Positions 43,320 through 54,886 of a stretch of 64,000 nucleotides of DNA are shown here, piece by piece (position 1 is the stretch's first letter; the number at the start of each line of letters is the position of its first letter). The stretch spans positions 204,594 through 268,593 of the forward strand of contig JAPFBL010000599.1 of the NCBI GenBank assembly GCA_026182355.1, in the 5' to 3' direction. Both the position numbers and the translations under genes were made by a program. The notes below the pieces were generated by a model. That model was not told where the DNA came from. It saw only the letters and a list, made by a program, of their open reading frames with translations, and ran no database searches. The DNA is from Hermatobates lingyangjiaoensis (taxonomy: Eukaryota > Arthropoda > Insecta > Hemiptera > Hermatobatidae).

Positions 43320-44025
43320 GAGTGCATTACTCATGAGTTAAACAAAAGATGTTATTTACAACTCATACGAAAGAAATTTATACTTATATTAGTAAATAAA
43401 ATCCACTAATTCTTGTTTCGAATCGATCAAAACCAGTTTTAGGCAAATTAAAAAACAGTTCACTTAAAGTGACATTTATTAACAAAGTATTTATTTATAA
43501 TCTCGTCTTATTAGCAATATAATTAACTAGTGCTGCATCTAATTGATAGCGCATCATTATAAACGATAGCTTAATGCTTTCTAATGATTCCATTTACTCA
43601 TACTATATATTTAGTATATACTTTAGTATATTTACTTCAATAATTTACTCATAAATCTTAATCTTACTTGCATGGTTTATTTGTTTTTTAAATGTTGTAT
43701 AACTGCTTGCATTACTCGTGAGTTAGACGAAGGATGTTATTTACAACTCATACGAAAGAAATTTATACTTATATTAGTAATGGTTGGTTAGTTAGTTAGG
43801 TAATTAGTTAGTTGAGTTGGGTTTTTGACTCTGACGAAGACCGCTTGTTACGGTTGAAAGATCTTAGTCTTGTTTTCCCATTTTCTTATTGTGGTTTTGA
43901 TCATTCATTGTTATTTCACGTGTTTATGTGAAATCTTTTTATATTAGTAAATGAATTCACTAATTCTCGTTTCAAATTCGATTAAAACCAGTTTTAGGCA
44001 AATTAAAAAAAACAATTCACTAATC
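43320..44025 (+). repeat. Tandem duplication of about 370 bp, second copy split by fam1
   Basis: Copy 1 (43322-43470) and copy 2 (43705-44020) share gcattactcatgagttaaac, acaactcatacgaaagaaat, atattagtaa and aaaccagttttaggcaaatt. Copy 1 is an empty site for the insertion in copy 2. Confidence 0.85.
43781..43940 (+). repeat. fam1 insertion, single arm, 10-bp target duplication
   Basis: atattagtaa flanks both sides (43771-43780; 43941-43950). The element starts with a ggttagttagttag-type stretch of about 35 bp, then one forward arm with intact motif, and ends at aaatcttttt. Confidence 0.9.
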
Positions 44026-44565
44026 TAATGCAATTTTAAGCTCTGTTATTTAAGCAATTGAAGTCATACCAACCATAAATCTTTAAGTGCGAAAGGCACT
44101 TTGTAACTGGCATAGTTAAGTCGTTGACCATTCACAGATATTATACTGATTCCCCAAGAATTGTAATCACATCTTCTATTTATTATAATTGACGAAATGG
44201 AAAACTTTACAGAAAAACTCCACTAAACTATAACATTACACTTATTTAATTATTATACTTATTTAACATTAAACTTATTTAACATTACACTTATTTAGAT
44301 AAATTTCAGTATACACTACTCCAATTCTTTTTTTTTTTTTGGATGATGTTTGTTTATGTGTGGTTTGGGTATTTAAGTATCAAACATTTTGTAAACACTG
44401 TAATAAGTTATTTATCTTTATCAAGCTCACATTTTTATCTTCTCTGCTATTCTTTGAATTCTTTATTTGGCATTCAATTGTTATTGGATTCAGTTATTTT
44501 TGTATTCGGGAACGAGAGGTAAACAGATTTCACCAAATGGCATAAGTCAGAATATATTTCATCTT
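44026..44565. other. Spacer, nothing recognised
   Basis: AT-rich with atttaacattacactt repeated two to three times at 44225-44300. Confidence 0.45.
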
Positions 44566-44566
44566 T

Positions 44567-44642
44567 ATTCAATTATGATTATGATTATGATTGTGATAAT
44601 GATTATGATTACGATTATGAAAATGATTATGAATCAGTGGAT
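44567..44642 (+). repeat. Degenerate (GATTAT)n hexanucleotide array
   Basis: About twelve units of gattat with g/a/c variants. Confidence 0.9.
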
Positions 44643-44721
44643 TACTAAAAGATTTTCACTCAGCTTTGGGATTTTATATAACTTTACTACATTTTTATCG
44701 TAGTAATCAAATAACACAAGC

Positions 44722-45030
44722 GATACTAAACAAAGAGGGTACTCACCTCTGAACTGGTAGGTCCGGGGTTCAATACCCAATCTGGCCCTCGATTTATTCC
44801 CGTGGGAGGTAAATAAATGTGAGCATGTCGACCCTCAGAGAGGACGTTTAAGCCATCGGTACCTGGTCTATACAATACCATGTAATTGTTAAAGATCCCT
44901 AATCTAAATACACTTGAGTTAGGCAACATTTAATACTTCCAATGTAGAATCAATCTTCTTTATGTGGAATCAGAAAGGGTCAATGCTCAGCCTTCGTGTG
45001 TTTCCTAGTGGGACTGCCACTACAACCTAA
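44722..45030 (+). mobile_element. tRNA-derived SINE, copy 5
   Basis: The head is 5' truncated before the A box; B box ggggttcaataccc at 44764. Then ggccctcgatttattcccg, body, and 3' end gggactgccactacaacct, like copy 1. Confidence 0.8.
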
Positions 45031-45184
45031 CCTAACCATTAGTTGACAGTAATATAATATCACATGGCTACTCCGTCTCCTCTTTTAAATGACAGTCTTA
45101 TTTCTTAGCTATTTATTAGTTATTATACAAATATCTAAAATAATGTTGTAAGTACAATACAGATAAGGAATCAAAGATAAATTA

Positions 45185-45390
45185 ATAACACATGTCTAAA
45201 GTCCCTAATTGTCTGTCTGAACCGTCATACGGAAGGATAAAAGAGAGAAACAAAGCGCACTGGTGCAAAGGTAGTTAAAGACCCATTTACCTCTCCTGAT
45301 GATGAAGAAAACAAAAAATTAGAGATTGTAAATTTATCTATTTCTTTTATCCATCCTGAACTTCAGTTGTCAGTTTCGGATAGTTTTTTT
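45185..45390. repeat. fam2 foldback, strongly degraded
   Basis: ctaaagtccctaattgtctg and aaaaattagagattgtaaat mark the arms; motifs are lost. (TA)n at 45440-45490. Confidence 0.55.
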
Positions 45391-45438
45391 TTTTTTTGAT
45401 TTTAAAAGTGCGAAGGGATATTTACGTATTTACAGTTA

Positions 45439-45490
<52 letters not shown>

Positions 45491-45493
<3 letters not shown>

Positions 45494-45997
45494 TCTAAAG
45501 TTATCCATATGGCTCTTCATATTGTATAGGCGATGATTTGGTTATAATAATAAAAAATTCAAGAGTGGTCTACACTCAATTTTAATTTAATGAATCTCAT
45601 TATCTTAAATAATAAACAATCTATTTAATCTATTGGTATATTTTATTGTCACTAATTCATTTCAGCAATTATGATGAAAATGTTATTTTCATGTCAATTT
45701 AAAACAGTAAATGTGTTATTTTTGATTGACAGTGATGCAATAAAGAAATTCAACAGGTAATACTAGCATCCATTTAAAATGTATGATGTAGTACTTTAAA
45801 TTGGAAATCATAAGTCATTATAACTAATGAGTGAAACTAGCTACAGTAGCTGCTAATCACCTCATTAAATGGAATGAAAAAGCCAATGGTTGCAGTCTGA
45901 TGCCTTATCAATTAGATGCTGCATAGTAAAGTTATATTTTTGTACTTAATTGTACTCAAATATGTATTATTTGGATAAATAATACATTGCTCAGTAT
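45491..45997. other. Spacer, nothing recognised
   Basis: AT-rich, no signal. Confidence 0.45.
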
Positions 45998-46260
45998 TTC
46001 TACTTTACTATAAGTAAAACATAGTGATCGTGAAAAATTCGCAATATTTTGACGGAATTACATGTTTTGAGGTCCCAGAAGTCTTTTTACGAAGTTTTTT
46101 CGATAAAGTTTGAAGTCTGTTTGTGTGTGGGTGGGTGAATATATATCCAAAGTTTGTGGTCACTACGGTCCAGAATCTTTGATGGATCAAATTGATATTT
46201 TACACAAAAATGGGCCTCATAGTGTAGATGAGCTCTATTTTTGCTAGCAATTATGCAATT
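45998..46260 (+). repeat. Dispersed repeat P, copy 2
   Basis: tactttactataagtaaaac, tagtgatcgtgaaaa, gaattacatgttttgaggtc and gtccagaatctttgatgg correspond to 3335-3600. Confidence 0.65.
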
Positions 46261-46354
46261 ATGAAGGGAAAGTCACGTTTTTTGCCAAAAACCTGTTTTT
46301 AGATTACATTTTTTTTCTTCAAAACTACTAATTTTTTATAGATGTGATACTCAC

Positions 46355-46640
46355 GTGGATATGACACCCATCCTCTGGATGATGCTCCCTCTCCTTCACG
46401 ATGAAGATGTAAGATTCATGTGGATATGACACATATCCTCTGGATGATGCTCCCTCTCCTTCACGATGAAGATGTAAGATTCATGTGGATATGACACATA
46501 TCCTCTGGATGATGCTCCCTCTCCTTCACGATGAAGATGTAAGATTCATGTGGATATGACACATATCCTCTGGATGATGCTTCCTCTCCTTCACGATGAA
46601 GATCTAAGATTCATGTGGATATGACACATCCTCTGGATGA
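46355..46640 (+). repeat. 65-bp tandem array
   Basis: About 4.4 units of gtggatatgacacatatcct, ctggatgatgctccctctcc and ttcacgatgaagatgtaaga plus ttcat, starting at 46355, 46420, 46485, 46550 and 46615. Very similar units; the last lacks a few bases. Confidence 0.95.
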
Positions 46641-47089
46641 TGCTTCCTCAGGACACGTTTACGGTTACTCGTCCTATGTTTACGGTAAGACAGCATTATT
46701 AATACCATCAGTATTGGAGTTAGAATTCCCTTTATAACAATGTATTTTTTTTTATCACCAATTGTACTTGCAAAATAACGGCTTTTCACCGTCTCCAATC
46801 AATTCGTGAAAGCTTACTATGTATTTATATTTTAATTTTATCTATTAAGATTGAAATATACACCAGAATGGTTAATGACTGAGTATTCTGAGACTGAAAA
46901 GATTGTGCTTTTAACAAATGTGTCCTGTTCTTCGCATCCAAAAAATACAGGTATGGTGCTGGAAATTAAAAAATTCGCAGACGACGTCGTGCAAAATTTA
47001 GAAATTTACTGATATTGCCGTATCAGCATTTATAAATAAAATACTAAATTTAGTAATTAATTATTATAATTATATTAAATCTCATTTAA
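46641..47089. other. Spacer, nothing recognised
   Basis: No clear feature. Confidence 0.4.
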
Positions 47090-47415
47090 TATAATTAAGT
47101 ATAAGCATTACAATTATTATTAAATAATTATAATTATCCCCATTAATGGTAAATACTTTTAATCATCACAATTATTATTAAATGATTATAATTATCCAAA
47201 TTAATGATAAATACGTTTAATCATCACAATTATTATTAAATTATTATAATCATCCCAATTAATAATAAATACGTTTAATCATCACAATTATTATTAAATA
47301 ATTATAATCATACCAATTAATGATAAATACGTTTAATTATCACAATTATTATTAAATAAGTATAATTATCCCAATTAATAAAAAATAATTATGATCATCC
47401 CAATTAACGATAAAT
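47090..47415 (+). repeat. About 58-bp AT-rich tandem array
   Basis: Five to six units of atcacaattattattaaata, attataattatccca and attaatgataaatacgttt. Confidence 0.9.
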
Positions 47416-48477
47416 AAACTCTAATTTAACTGCTTTTGACTAACGAACATGTTTTTGGCAATAGGAACTTTAAATGATAAGTGATGTTTTATCCGGAATT
47501 AAGAAAAATACTTCTATGGTCCTCAAAAAGTAACAAACATAATTATGTGTCACTGGTATTTTAAAAATTTACTGATTGTGTTAGTAAATATACAAATGTA
47601 ATTATAATATATGATTGAAATATGATTTCAATCACATCTTATTTTTAGTACACTTCTAAAAAGTGTTGATAAATGTAACTAAGTTGACTAGTTACTGTCT
47701 GTTTTCAATCAAATGTAATTATGTGGCTTTTTGGGTACTTTAAAAAATATTCTGAAGTTGCCTGTGAAAATTTTGAAAGAATTTTACTGATGAGGTTGTT
47801 TACAAAAGTTCAGAAGTTTAATTATGTTTGTTTAGGAAGTATATAAAATATACTGGCATGACTCTCACGGCTATAGAAATATACTAGTGAGTCAATTGTC
47901 ACTTCAACAATATACTCGTTTGATACTTTAGAAATTTTCTGATTTATTTCCGAGAATTATACAGATCTTTTAATGTCGCTACCTAAATAAAAACATAAAT
48001 ATATTGATACGTCTGCCGGTTGGGCATCCCCCAGATTATCTGCTGGAAAATATCTTACATTCAAAGAAGGCGTCGTTTTGATGTGTTTCAGGAAATAGTT
48101 GTAAAGGAAAGACTATCGGTTTTCTTTAGCCGTTAAATTACAATAAACTTTTTTATTCTGCATTCTAGCTAGTGTTTTCAAGATTGTATCCTGTGAGAGT
48201 TTTCCTTGGAGTGCCGGTAAACCTAAAACCTTATGCAAAGCTATAGTGGATTGTTTGAGTGATTTGTATTCAAAAATCATATAAATGATCGTTGTAATCC
48301 ATAAAGAATTTATTATTAAAGTGAGAATAAATGGTGTGCAGTTTTAAATAAAACCTGCTGACAGTTACTTCTAACCCGGGAATATAATATATAAAAGGTT
48401 AAGAGAGGTGATTACAGGATATGAAACATATTGATCGAGCGAGTCCAGGGCACAAGGAGTTGTTTTGCAGTAGTCTG
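47416..48477. other. Spacer, nothing recognised
   Basis: About 1 kb of mixed AT-rich DNA without frame or repeat. Confidence 0.45.
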
Positions 48478-48492
48478 CCGGCAGGTGGCGCT
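48478..48492 (+). promoter_or_regulatory. CTCF-like site
   Basis: CCGGCAGGTGGCGCT matches the bilaterian CTCF core (CC-x-(G/C)-(C/T)-AG-(G/A)-(G/T)-GGCGC) except for G at the third base. It lies in a small non-repetitive GC-richer patch (48440-48560). Confidence 0.4.
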
Positions 48493-48559
48493 CCAAGCGG
48501 GCTAATTTACAACCATTAACTGGCCGTTAGCAGTGCTTCTGCGCTCGACCAATTTGTTT

Positions 48560-49204
48560 TTACGTAAAACACGGCATGGCCTTTTATAACTTGTAGACTT
48601 GTTGTTACAGCCGGTTATTACTGTCTTGCAAACCCAAAACAATTTCAATACCTCCTACTACTGCTAATCGGGCTAATTCTGTTATTAAATGGAAAAAACA
48701 CTGTGAAACCATATAAGTGCCTAAATGAAATGTGTTTTAAATACTTAACAACAGCTAACAACAACATAAAATATCCATTATCACGTTAAGAATGCTACCA
48801 ATTGATTATCGGAACAATAAACAAGCACGCTTTTCCAATTAATTTATTTATCTATATTACTATAGATTTTTTTTTACTCGCTCTATAAATAACTAGAAGC
48901 ACTTCATAATAATATGATGAGATAAATTATGTGATATTAACACGACATATAACAGAACTGACCATACTAAATATAAAAAAATTTAGAACAAATTTAGAAA
49001 AGTTTTGAGGTTTCCTTTTTCTTCTATGTGACTTATTTAATCTGAATCATTGTGAAAACCGACTGATTTTTTGAGTCTCCAGTTTATTGTATTGTTAACA
49101 ATACAAGTAAAAACTATATAAAATGTATAATAGCCATACAACATGATTTATATTGGGAAATAATGGATGAACTGCATTAGTAAAATAAATCATACTTTAT
49201 TTCC
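48560..49204. other. Spacer, nothing recognised
   Basis: AT-rich, no signal. Confidence 0.45.
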
Positions 49205-49251
49205 GCATCATCATCATCCACATCATCATCCACATCATCATCACATCATCA

Positions 49252-49333
<82 letters not shown>

Positions 49334-49500
49334 CACACAACAACAACAACACAACAACATCCGCATCATCATCATCCGCATCATCATCATCATATTCATA
49401 TTCATCCAAGGCTCTCGCTATCACCGCCACCATCACGTCTTTACTTTTGAATCATAATAATCATCATTATGGTATCATCGTCGTCATCATTATATCACCA
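49205..49500 (+). repeat. (CAT)n-rich microsatellite, first block
   Basis: Imperfect catcatcatccacat units lead to a pure (CAT/ATC) run at 49253-49332, then CAA and CCG variants. His- or Met-rich frames are artefacts. Confidence 0.95.
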
Positions 49501-49645
49501 TCACAACCACGCCACCATCAACACCACCACCATAATTCATTATCTCAATAGTGATTAGTCATCCCCAATAACAATAATCCCCAATCAGCATAATCGTAAT
49601 CATCACATCAAACACCACCTCACATTGACAATTACCTCCACTATT

Positions 49646-49661
49646 TTTAGCATCATCATCA

Positions 49662-49715
<54 letters not shown>

Positions 49716-49719
49716 GTCG

Positions 49720-49763
<44 letters not shown>
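49646..49763 (+). repeat. (CAT)n switching to (CGT)n
   Basis: About 20 CAT units change abruptly at about 49714 into about 15 CGT units. The sequence moves from one trinucleotide to its A-to-G variant. Confidence 0.95.
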
Positions 49764-49837
49764 AAAACAACTGTCTTCTTATTAATTACTTAATTTATTG
49801 CAATGTTTAGACTATGTTTTGGTAATTATGTAACAAA

Positions 49838-49982
49838 TGACTATGAATGAATGAATGAATATAACTTTATTGACAATAGTACATACTACATGGAACTACG
49901 ATCGAAACCGGTTGTGCCTAGGCATACACCTTGGTGCACCCGATTCGATCTCACCGCCCTGCAATAGCTGGGACAAATGACT
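49838..49982 (-). mobile_element. LINE 3' end
   Basis: Left edge atgaatgaatgaatataac is the complement of a gttatattcattcattcat tail, following attgtcaataaa on the reverse strand. A tail of short tandem repeats after a polyadenylation-like AATAAA is typical of CR1/L2-like and RTE-like LINEs. The rest (tgcctaggcacaaccggtt complement) is 3' non-coding. Confidence 0.6.
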
Positions 49983-50519
49983 AATTCGATACCAAATAGA
50001 AGTAGGTTACTTTACAATCATATGACATAGGTACTTTGATTCAGAAAGTAATATCAGAACTCGTATTATCCGACATAAATAAGTGAGATTGATAACAAAA
50101 CTAAACTTAATGAGATCAATTAGTCGTGTCATCTCATCAATGTTTCAAGTAGAGTTTAGGCGCATAATTATAAGTTAACTTGTTGTTTATTTGTTTTGTT
50201 GTTTTTTTTTAAGACCGAAGTAATAAAAACATAATTACTTAACTGTTAATACTATAATAATTATTTCATACTAATTTAACATGTTTCTAATATCTTTAAT
50301 TTATGAATGTGATTGGTCATGCAAATTAATCATAATTAAAATTTTAATTATACGAAATGATGATTGATTATTTTAATTGATATCGAGTGATTATTATAAT
50401 TCTCACAATTTGTCTTTTCATTTATTAATTATACTGAACACAGGGATTTTAATGAACAAATCCGACAAGTCATTACAAATTACTTTAATTGTTCTACAGC
50501 CCTTAAAGTAATCTCTGGA
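49983..50519. other. Spacer, nothing recognised
   Basis: AT-rich. Confidence 0.45.
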
Positions 50520-50615
50520 TATAAAATGCAAGGTTTATCTATCTGTCCGCCATAGAGATAAAACTGGAGACATTTAGATACAAACAAACATATGGATCTT
50601 ATATAACTTTTTTCG
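50520..50615 (-). repeat. Repeat R, copy 2
   Basis: Inverted relative to 43022: ataaaactggagacattt and catatggatcttatataact. Confidence 0.65.
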
Positions 50616-51019
50616 ATGGAACTAACTACGGTATTTTGATTTTGATCAGGACCCTTTTTTGGTGTCTACCGCCCATATTTAGACAATTCTCTCCAAACAG
50701 CTACGTATTAACTGAAATATGGTTTATAACTATTGTAGGGTTCACCTGATTGGTTATATGTACTTAAAAGTTGAGTACAGTGAAGAGACACAAGACAGAA
50801 GCATTATTGAAAGAAAATTTGATATATTTTGCTTTCAATGTTTTGACCTGTTGATCGTAGATAAGAGGGAAACATGTAGCTGATATATTATTATTATTAC
50901 CTTTAATTAATTTGATTTAAATAATAATTTCATAAATATTCCAGTTGAGATATATGTTTATGGAAAGGATTGTTTGTTGTTATATTGACTGGATACTGGC
51001 ACCACTGGTGAGAAGCACA

Positions 51020-51160
51020 TTAGAGAGAAGTCAACGGTCAAACCACACTAAGAAATGAGAAAAGTGACTAAAAGTTTGTAATTGTAACAACCTGTTTTCG
51101 TCTGAGTCAAATCCTAAATCACGTTTTTATTGTAAAATCTTGTTATTAGAGAATATTCTC
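51020..51160. repeat. fam1 remnant
   Basis: gtcaaaccacactaagaaat then aacaacctgttttcgtctga and cacgtttttattgtaaaatc. Heavily mutated foldback with no intact motif. Confidence 0.6.
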
Positions 51161-51180
51161 TAATATTAGAGCCTGTGTGG

Positions 51181-53845
51181 AATTCAAGACAAGGTAACGA
51201 ATTCAACAGCTGCGCCTATGTAGAGTATGAGATGATTAATAAGTTATAGGGGTCTTTGAGTGGGATATGGTCAAAGCGATCAAGGCAACCGTATACGAGC
51301 AGCCTGATAGCCGACGAGGAGATGATAACGAATTCAACAGCTGTGCCTATGTGGAGTATGAGGTTATCGATAAGTTACAGGGGTCTTTGAGTGGGAGATG
51401 GTCAAAGCGATCAAGGTACCCGTATACTGCAGTCTGATAGCCGACGAGGAGAACATAACAAATTCAACACCTGCGTCTATGTGGAGTTTGAGGTTATTGA
51501 TAAGTTACGGGAGTCTTTGAGTGGGAAATGGTCAAAGTGATCAAGGTACCCGTATACTGCAGCCTGATAGCCGCCCAGGAGAAGCCAACGAATTCAACAC
51601 CTGCGTCTATGTGGAGTTTGAGGTTATTGATAAGTTACGGGAGTCTTTGAGTGGGAAATGGTCAAAGTGATCAAGGTACCCGTATACTGCAGCCTGATAG
51701 CCGCCCAGGAGAAGCCAACGAATTCAACACCTGCGTCTATGTGGAGTTTGAGGTTATTGATAAGTTACGGGAGTCTTTGAGTGGGATATGGTCAAAGCGA
51801 TCAAGACAACCGTATACGAGCAGCCTGATAACCGACGAGGAGATGATAACGAATTCAACAGCTGTGCCTATGTGGAGTATGAGGTTATTGATAAGTTACG
51901 GGAGTCTTTGAGTGGGAGATGGTCAAAGTGATCAAGGTACCCGTATACTGCAGCCTGATAGCCAACGAGGAGAACATAACAAATTCAACACCTGCGTCTA
52001 TGTGGAGTATGAGGTTATTGATAAGTTACGGGAGTCTTTGAGTGGGAAATGGTCAAAGTGATCAAGGTACCCGTATACTGCAGCCTGATAGCCAACGAGG
52101 AGAACATAACAAATTCAACACCTGCGCCTATGTGGAGGATGAGATCGTTGATAGTTAAGAGCAAAGGGGGCCTTTTAGTGAGAGATGGTCAAAGTGACCA
52201 AGGCACCCGTATGCAAGCCGCCAAGGAAAGGCTAACGAATTCAACAGCTGAGCCTTTATGAATTATGAGGTGATTGATAAGTTACAGGGGTCTTTGAGTG
52301 GGAGATGGTCAAAGTGACCAAGGCACCCGTATGCAAGCCGCCAAGAAGAAGCTAACGAATTCAACAGCTGAGCCTATATGAATTATGAGGTGATTGATAA
52401 GTTACGGGGTCTTTGAGTGGGAGATGGTCAAAGTGACCAAGAGCACCCGTATACTGCAAAGTCTGATAGCCCAGACGAAGGAAGAAAGTAACGAATTCAA
52501 CAGCTGAGCCTATGATGAATTATGAGGTTATTGATAAGTTACGGGAGTCTTTGAGTGGGAAGATGGTCAAAGTGACCAAGGCACCCGTTATGCAAGCCAG
52601 CCACAGGAGAAGCTAACGAATTCAACAGCTGAGCCTTATGAATTATGAGGTTATTGATAAGTTACGGGGGTCTTTGAGTGGGAGGTGGTCAAAGTGACCA
52701 AGGCACCCGTATGCAAGCCGCCAAGAAGAAGCTAACGAATTCAACAGCTGAGCCCTTATGAATTATGAGGTTATTGATAAGTTACGGGGGCCTTTGAGTG
52801 GGAGGTGGTCAAAGTGACCAAGGCACCCGTATGCAAGCCGCCAAGAAGAAGCTAACGAATTCAACAGCTGGCCTTTATGATTATGAGGTGATTGATAAGT
52901 TACGGGAGTCTTTGAGTGGGAGATGGTCAAAGTGACCAAGGACCCGTAATGCAAGCCTGCCAAGAGAGAACTAACGAATTCAACAGCTGGTCTTATGATT
53001 ATGAGGTTATTGATAAGTTACGGGAGTCTTTGAGTGGGAGATGGTCAAAGTGATCAAGGTACCCGTACTGCAAGCCTGATAGCCAACGAGAGAACATAAC
53101 GAATTCAACAGCTGACGCCTTATATGAATTTGAGATTGTTGATAAGTTAGGCAAAGGGGCTTTGTAGTGAGAGATGGTCAAAGTGACCAAGGCACCCGTA
53201 TGCAAGCCGCCAAGGAAAGGCTAACGAATTCAACAGCTGAGCCTTTATGAATTATGAGGTGATTGATAAGTTACAGGGGTCTTTGAGTGGGAGATGGTCA
53301 AAGTGACCAAGGCACCCGTATGCAAGCCGCCAAGGAAAGGCTAACGAATTCAACAGATGAGCCTTTATGAATTGTGAGGTGATTGATAAGTTACGGGAGT
53401 CTTTGAGTGGGAGATGGTCAAAGTGACCAAGGCACCCGTATGCAAGCCGCCAAGGAAAGGCTAACGAATTCAACAGATGAGCCTTTATGAATTGTGAGGT
53501 GATTGATAAGTTACGGGAGTCTTTGAGTGGGAGATGGTCAAAGTGTCCAAGGCACCCGTATGCAAGCCGCCAAGGAAAGGCTAACGAATTCAACAGATGA
53601 GCCTTTATGAATTGTGAGGTGATTGATAAGTTACGGGAGTCTTTGAGTGGGAGATGGTCAAAGTGTCCAAGGCACCCGTATGCAAGCCGCCAAGGAAAGG
53701 CTAACGAATTCAACAGATGAGCCTTTATGAATTGTGAGGTGATTGATAAGTTACGGGAGTCTTTGAGTGGGAGATGGTCAAAGTGTCCAAGGCACCCGTA
53801 TGCAAGCCGCCAAGAAGAAGCTAACGAATTCAACAGCTGCTCGAA
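51181..53845 (-). repeat. Satellite array, period 130 bp then 120 bp
   Basis: About 21 units share ctttgagtgggagatggtca, aagtg(a/t)(c/t)caagg, acgaattcaaca and gttattgataagttacgg. On the left, ctttgag recurs at 51254, 51385, 51515 and 51645 (about 130 bp). On the right it recurs at 53401, 53521, 53641 and 53761 (exactly 120 bp). The right units lack a ctgcagcctgatag-type segment. Each unit holds a 6-bp hairpin CTTTGA/TCAAAG. The middle units (52440-52640 and 52900-53160) have scattered single-base insertions and deletions. Confidence 0.95.
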
Positions 53846-53995
53846 AAGGATTCCGGGGACCATTGCAAGGCAGCTGCCCGCAGCCCTGCTTTATGAGGGG
53901 ACACTAGCGGATGTACCCTCCACTATAAACGTGCCAATAAATGAAGCGCCCTCTCACATAATATCTCTCTATTCCTATTAAAAGATATCTTCTCG
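53846..53995 (+). other. GC-richer sequence abutting the satellite
   Basis: The satellite stops at aattcaacagctg. The following 130 bp (gattccggggaccattgcaa; gcagctgcccgcagccctg) is GC-rich and not part of the unit. A frame continues through it, but I do not recognise the peptide. Confidence 0.4.
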
Positions 53996-54087
53996 TCTTC
54001 TTTTTTTTTTTTTTATTTCATTTTATGCGGCAATAAAAATATCCTGCTCACTAGCTTACTCAGTTTAAATTGCTTCTACGTCTTAAT

Positions 54088-54342
54088 TAGGCCGGTTGTG
54101 TTGCCCCGGCAGAACGAGTTAATGGTTTTGTGAAGTCGCTTCTGCCTGAAGTGGAATATCTGCGACTGCGCAGAAACCAAAGACGATTTCGAATCAGAGC
54201 TAACTCAATTCAATCAGAATTAGATTGTGAAAACAATGTATTTTGGAAAGAGTATTTTGTTTTATGTAAAAAAGAGATTTCAATATACAGAAAGAAATCC
54301 TTACTCTGTACGACACTTTCGTTTCAACGTTCTAATACATAA
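54088..54342 (+). other. Coding-like frame, unassigned
   Basis: One frame reads VAPAERVNGFVKSLLPEVEY, then LRLRRNQRRFRIRANSIQSEL and DCENNVFWKEYF before becoming AT-rich. A plausible 3' splice signal (ttctacgtcttaattag) lies just upstream at 54073-54089. The first 45 residues are protein-like, but no family is evident. It may be a transposon fragment or chance. Confidence 0.25.
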
Positions 54343-54429
54343 TAACATTATTATGATTGTACTATTTCATTTTAAACATTCCAAATTAGAGAATATAGAT
54401 AAAGTCATCAAATATCTAATTTTTACTTT

Positions 54430-54865
54430 GAACTATATATATATATATATACATATATACATATATATTAGTGTATATTGGCAGCAGATTTTCTTGTAAA
54501 CATATTTTATTAAAGTAGACGGCAGCTTCCGCATTTACGACTTTTTTGCTCGTTTTCTTACTAGTTTTTTCTGGTAGGGAGTGATTTCATGGAGGAGTTG
54601 TCCCAGAGACATCAAAGAAATAATCTTTTAGCTTAATCAATAATATTATATTTTTTTTTTTTTTACACTTACAAGCTTTCGATTTTTTCATAAATCATCT
54701 TCAGGTATATATCATTATTAAACAGATTAAATTCACAGAATAAAATTTTTCTAAATGTTAAACAGACATTAAAAGGAATAAAAATTTAGATGTTAATAGA
54801 ACTAAATGAACTTTGTGAAAAAACAAAACAAGTCCACTGTGACAAGTGTAAGGTTACAGTTACAT
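54430..54865 (-). mobile_element. PLE 5' end, left arm of palindrome, fam11
   Basis: Reverse strand, from the centre outward: fam11 motif (54670-54707), ATG at 54612-54610, MSLGQLLHEITPYQKKLVRK. After a small deletion and shift come the NAEAAVYFNK and ICLQENLLPIYTNI segments, then (TA)n at 54437-54470. It keeps more of the N-terminal segment than the right arm does. Confidence 0.8.
54670..54707 (-). ncRNA. Hammerhead-like motif, fam11, left arm
   Basis: Mirror of 55043-55080; all boxes identical. Confidence 0.6.
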
Positions 54866-54886
54866 TTCCCCAGGAAATGTGAATGA

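Noticed and set aside
49167..49810. Histidine-, methionine- and valine-rich frames
   Set aside because: Pure trinucleotide repeat translations.
51181..53845. Satellite as a retrozyme-type array with a hammerhead per unit
   Set aside because: Neither strand of the unit has a CTGANGA box followed by GAA.
53252..53863. 203-residue reverse frame with 40-residue repeats
   Set aside because: Produced by a 120-bp satellite whose unit is a multiple of three; neighbouring units of other length break it.
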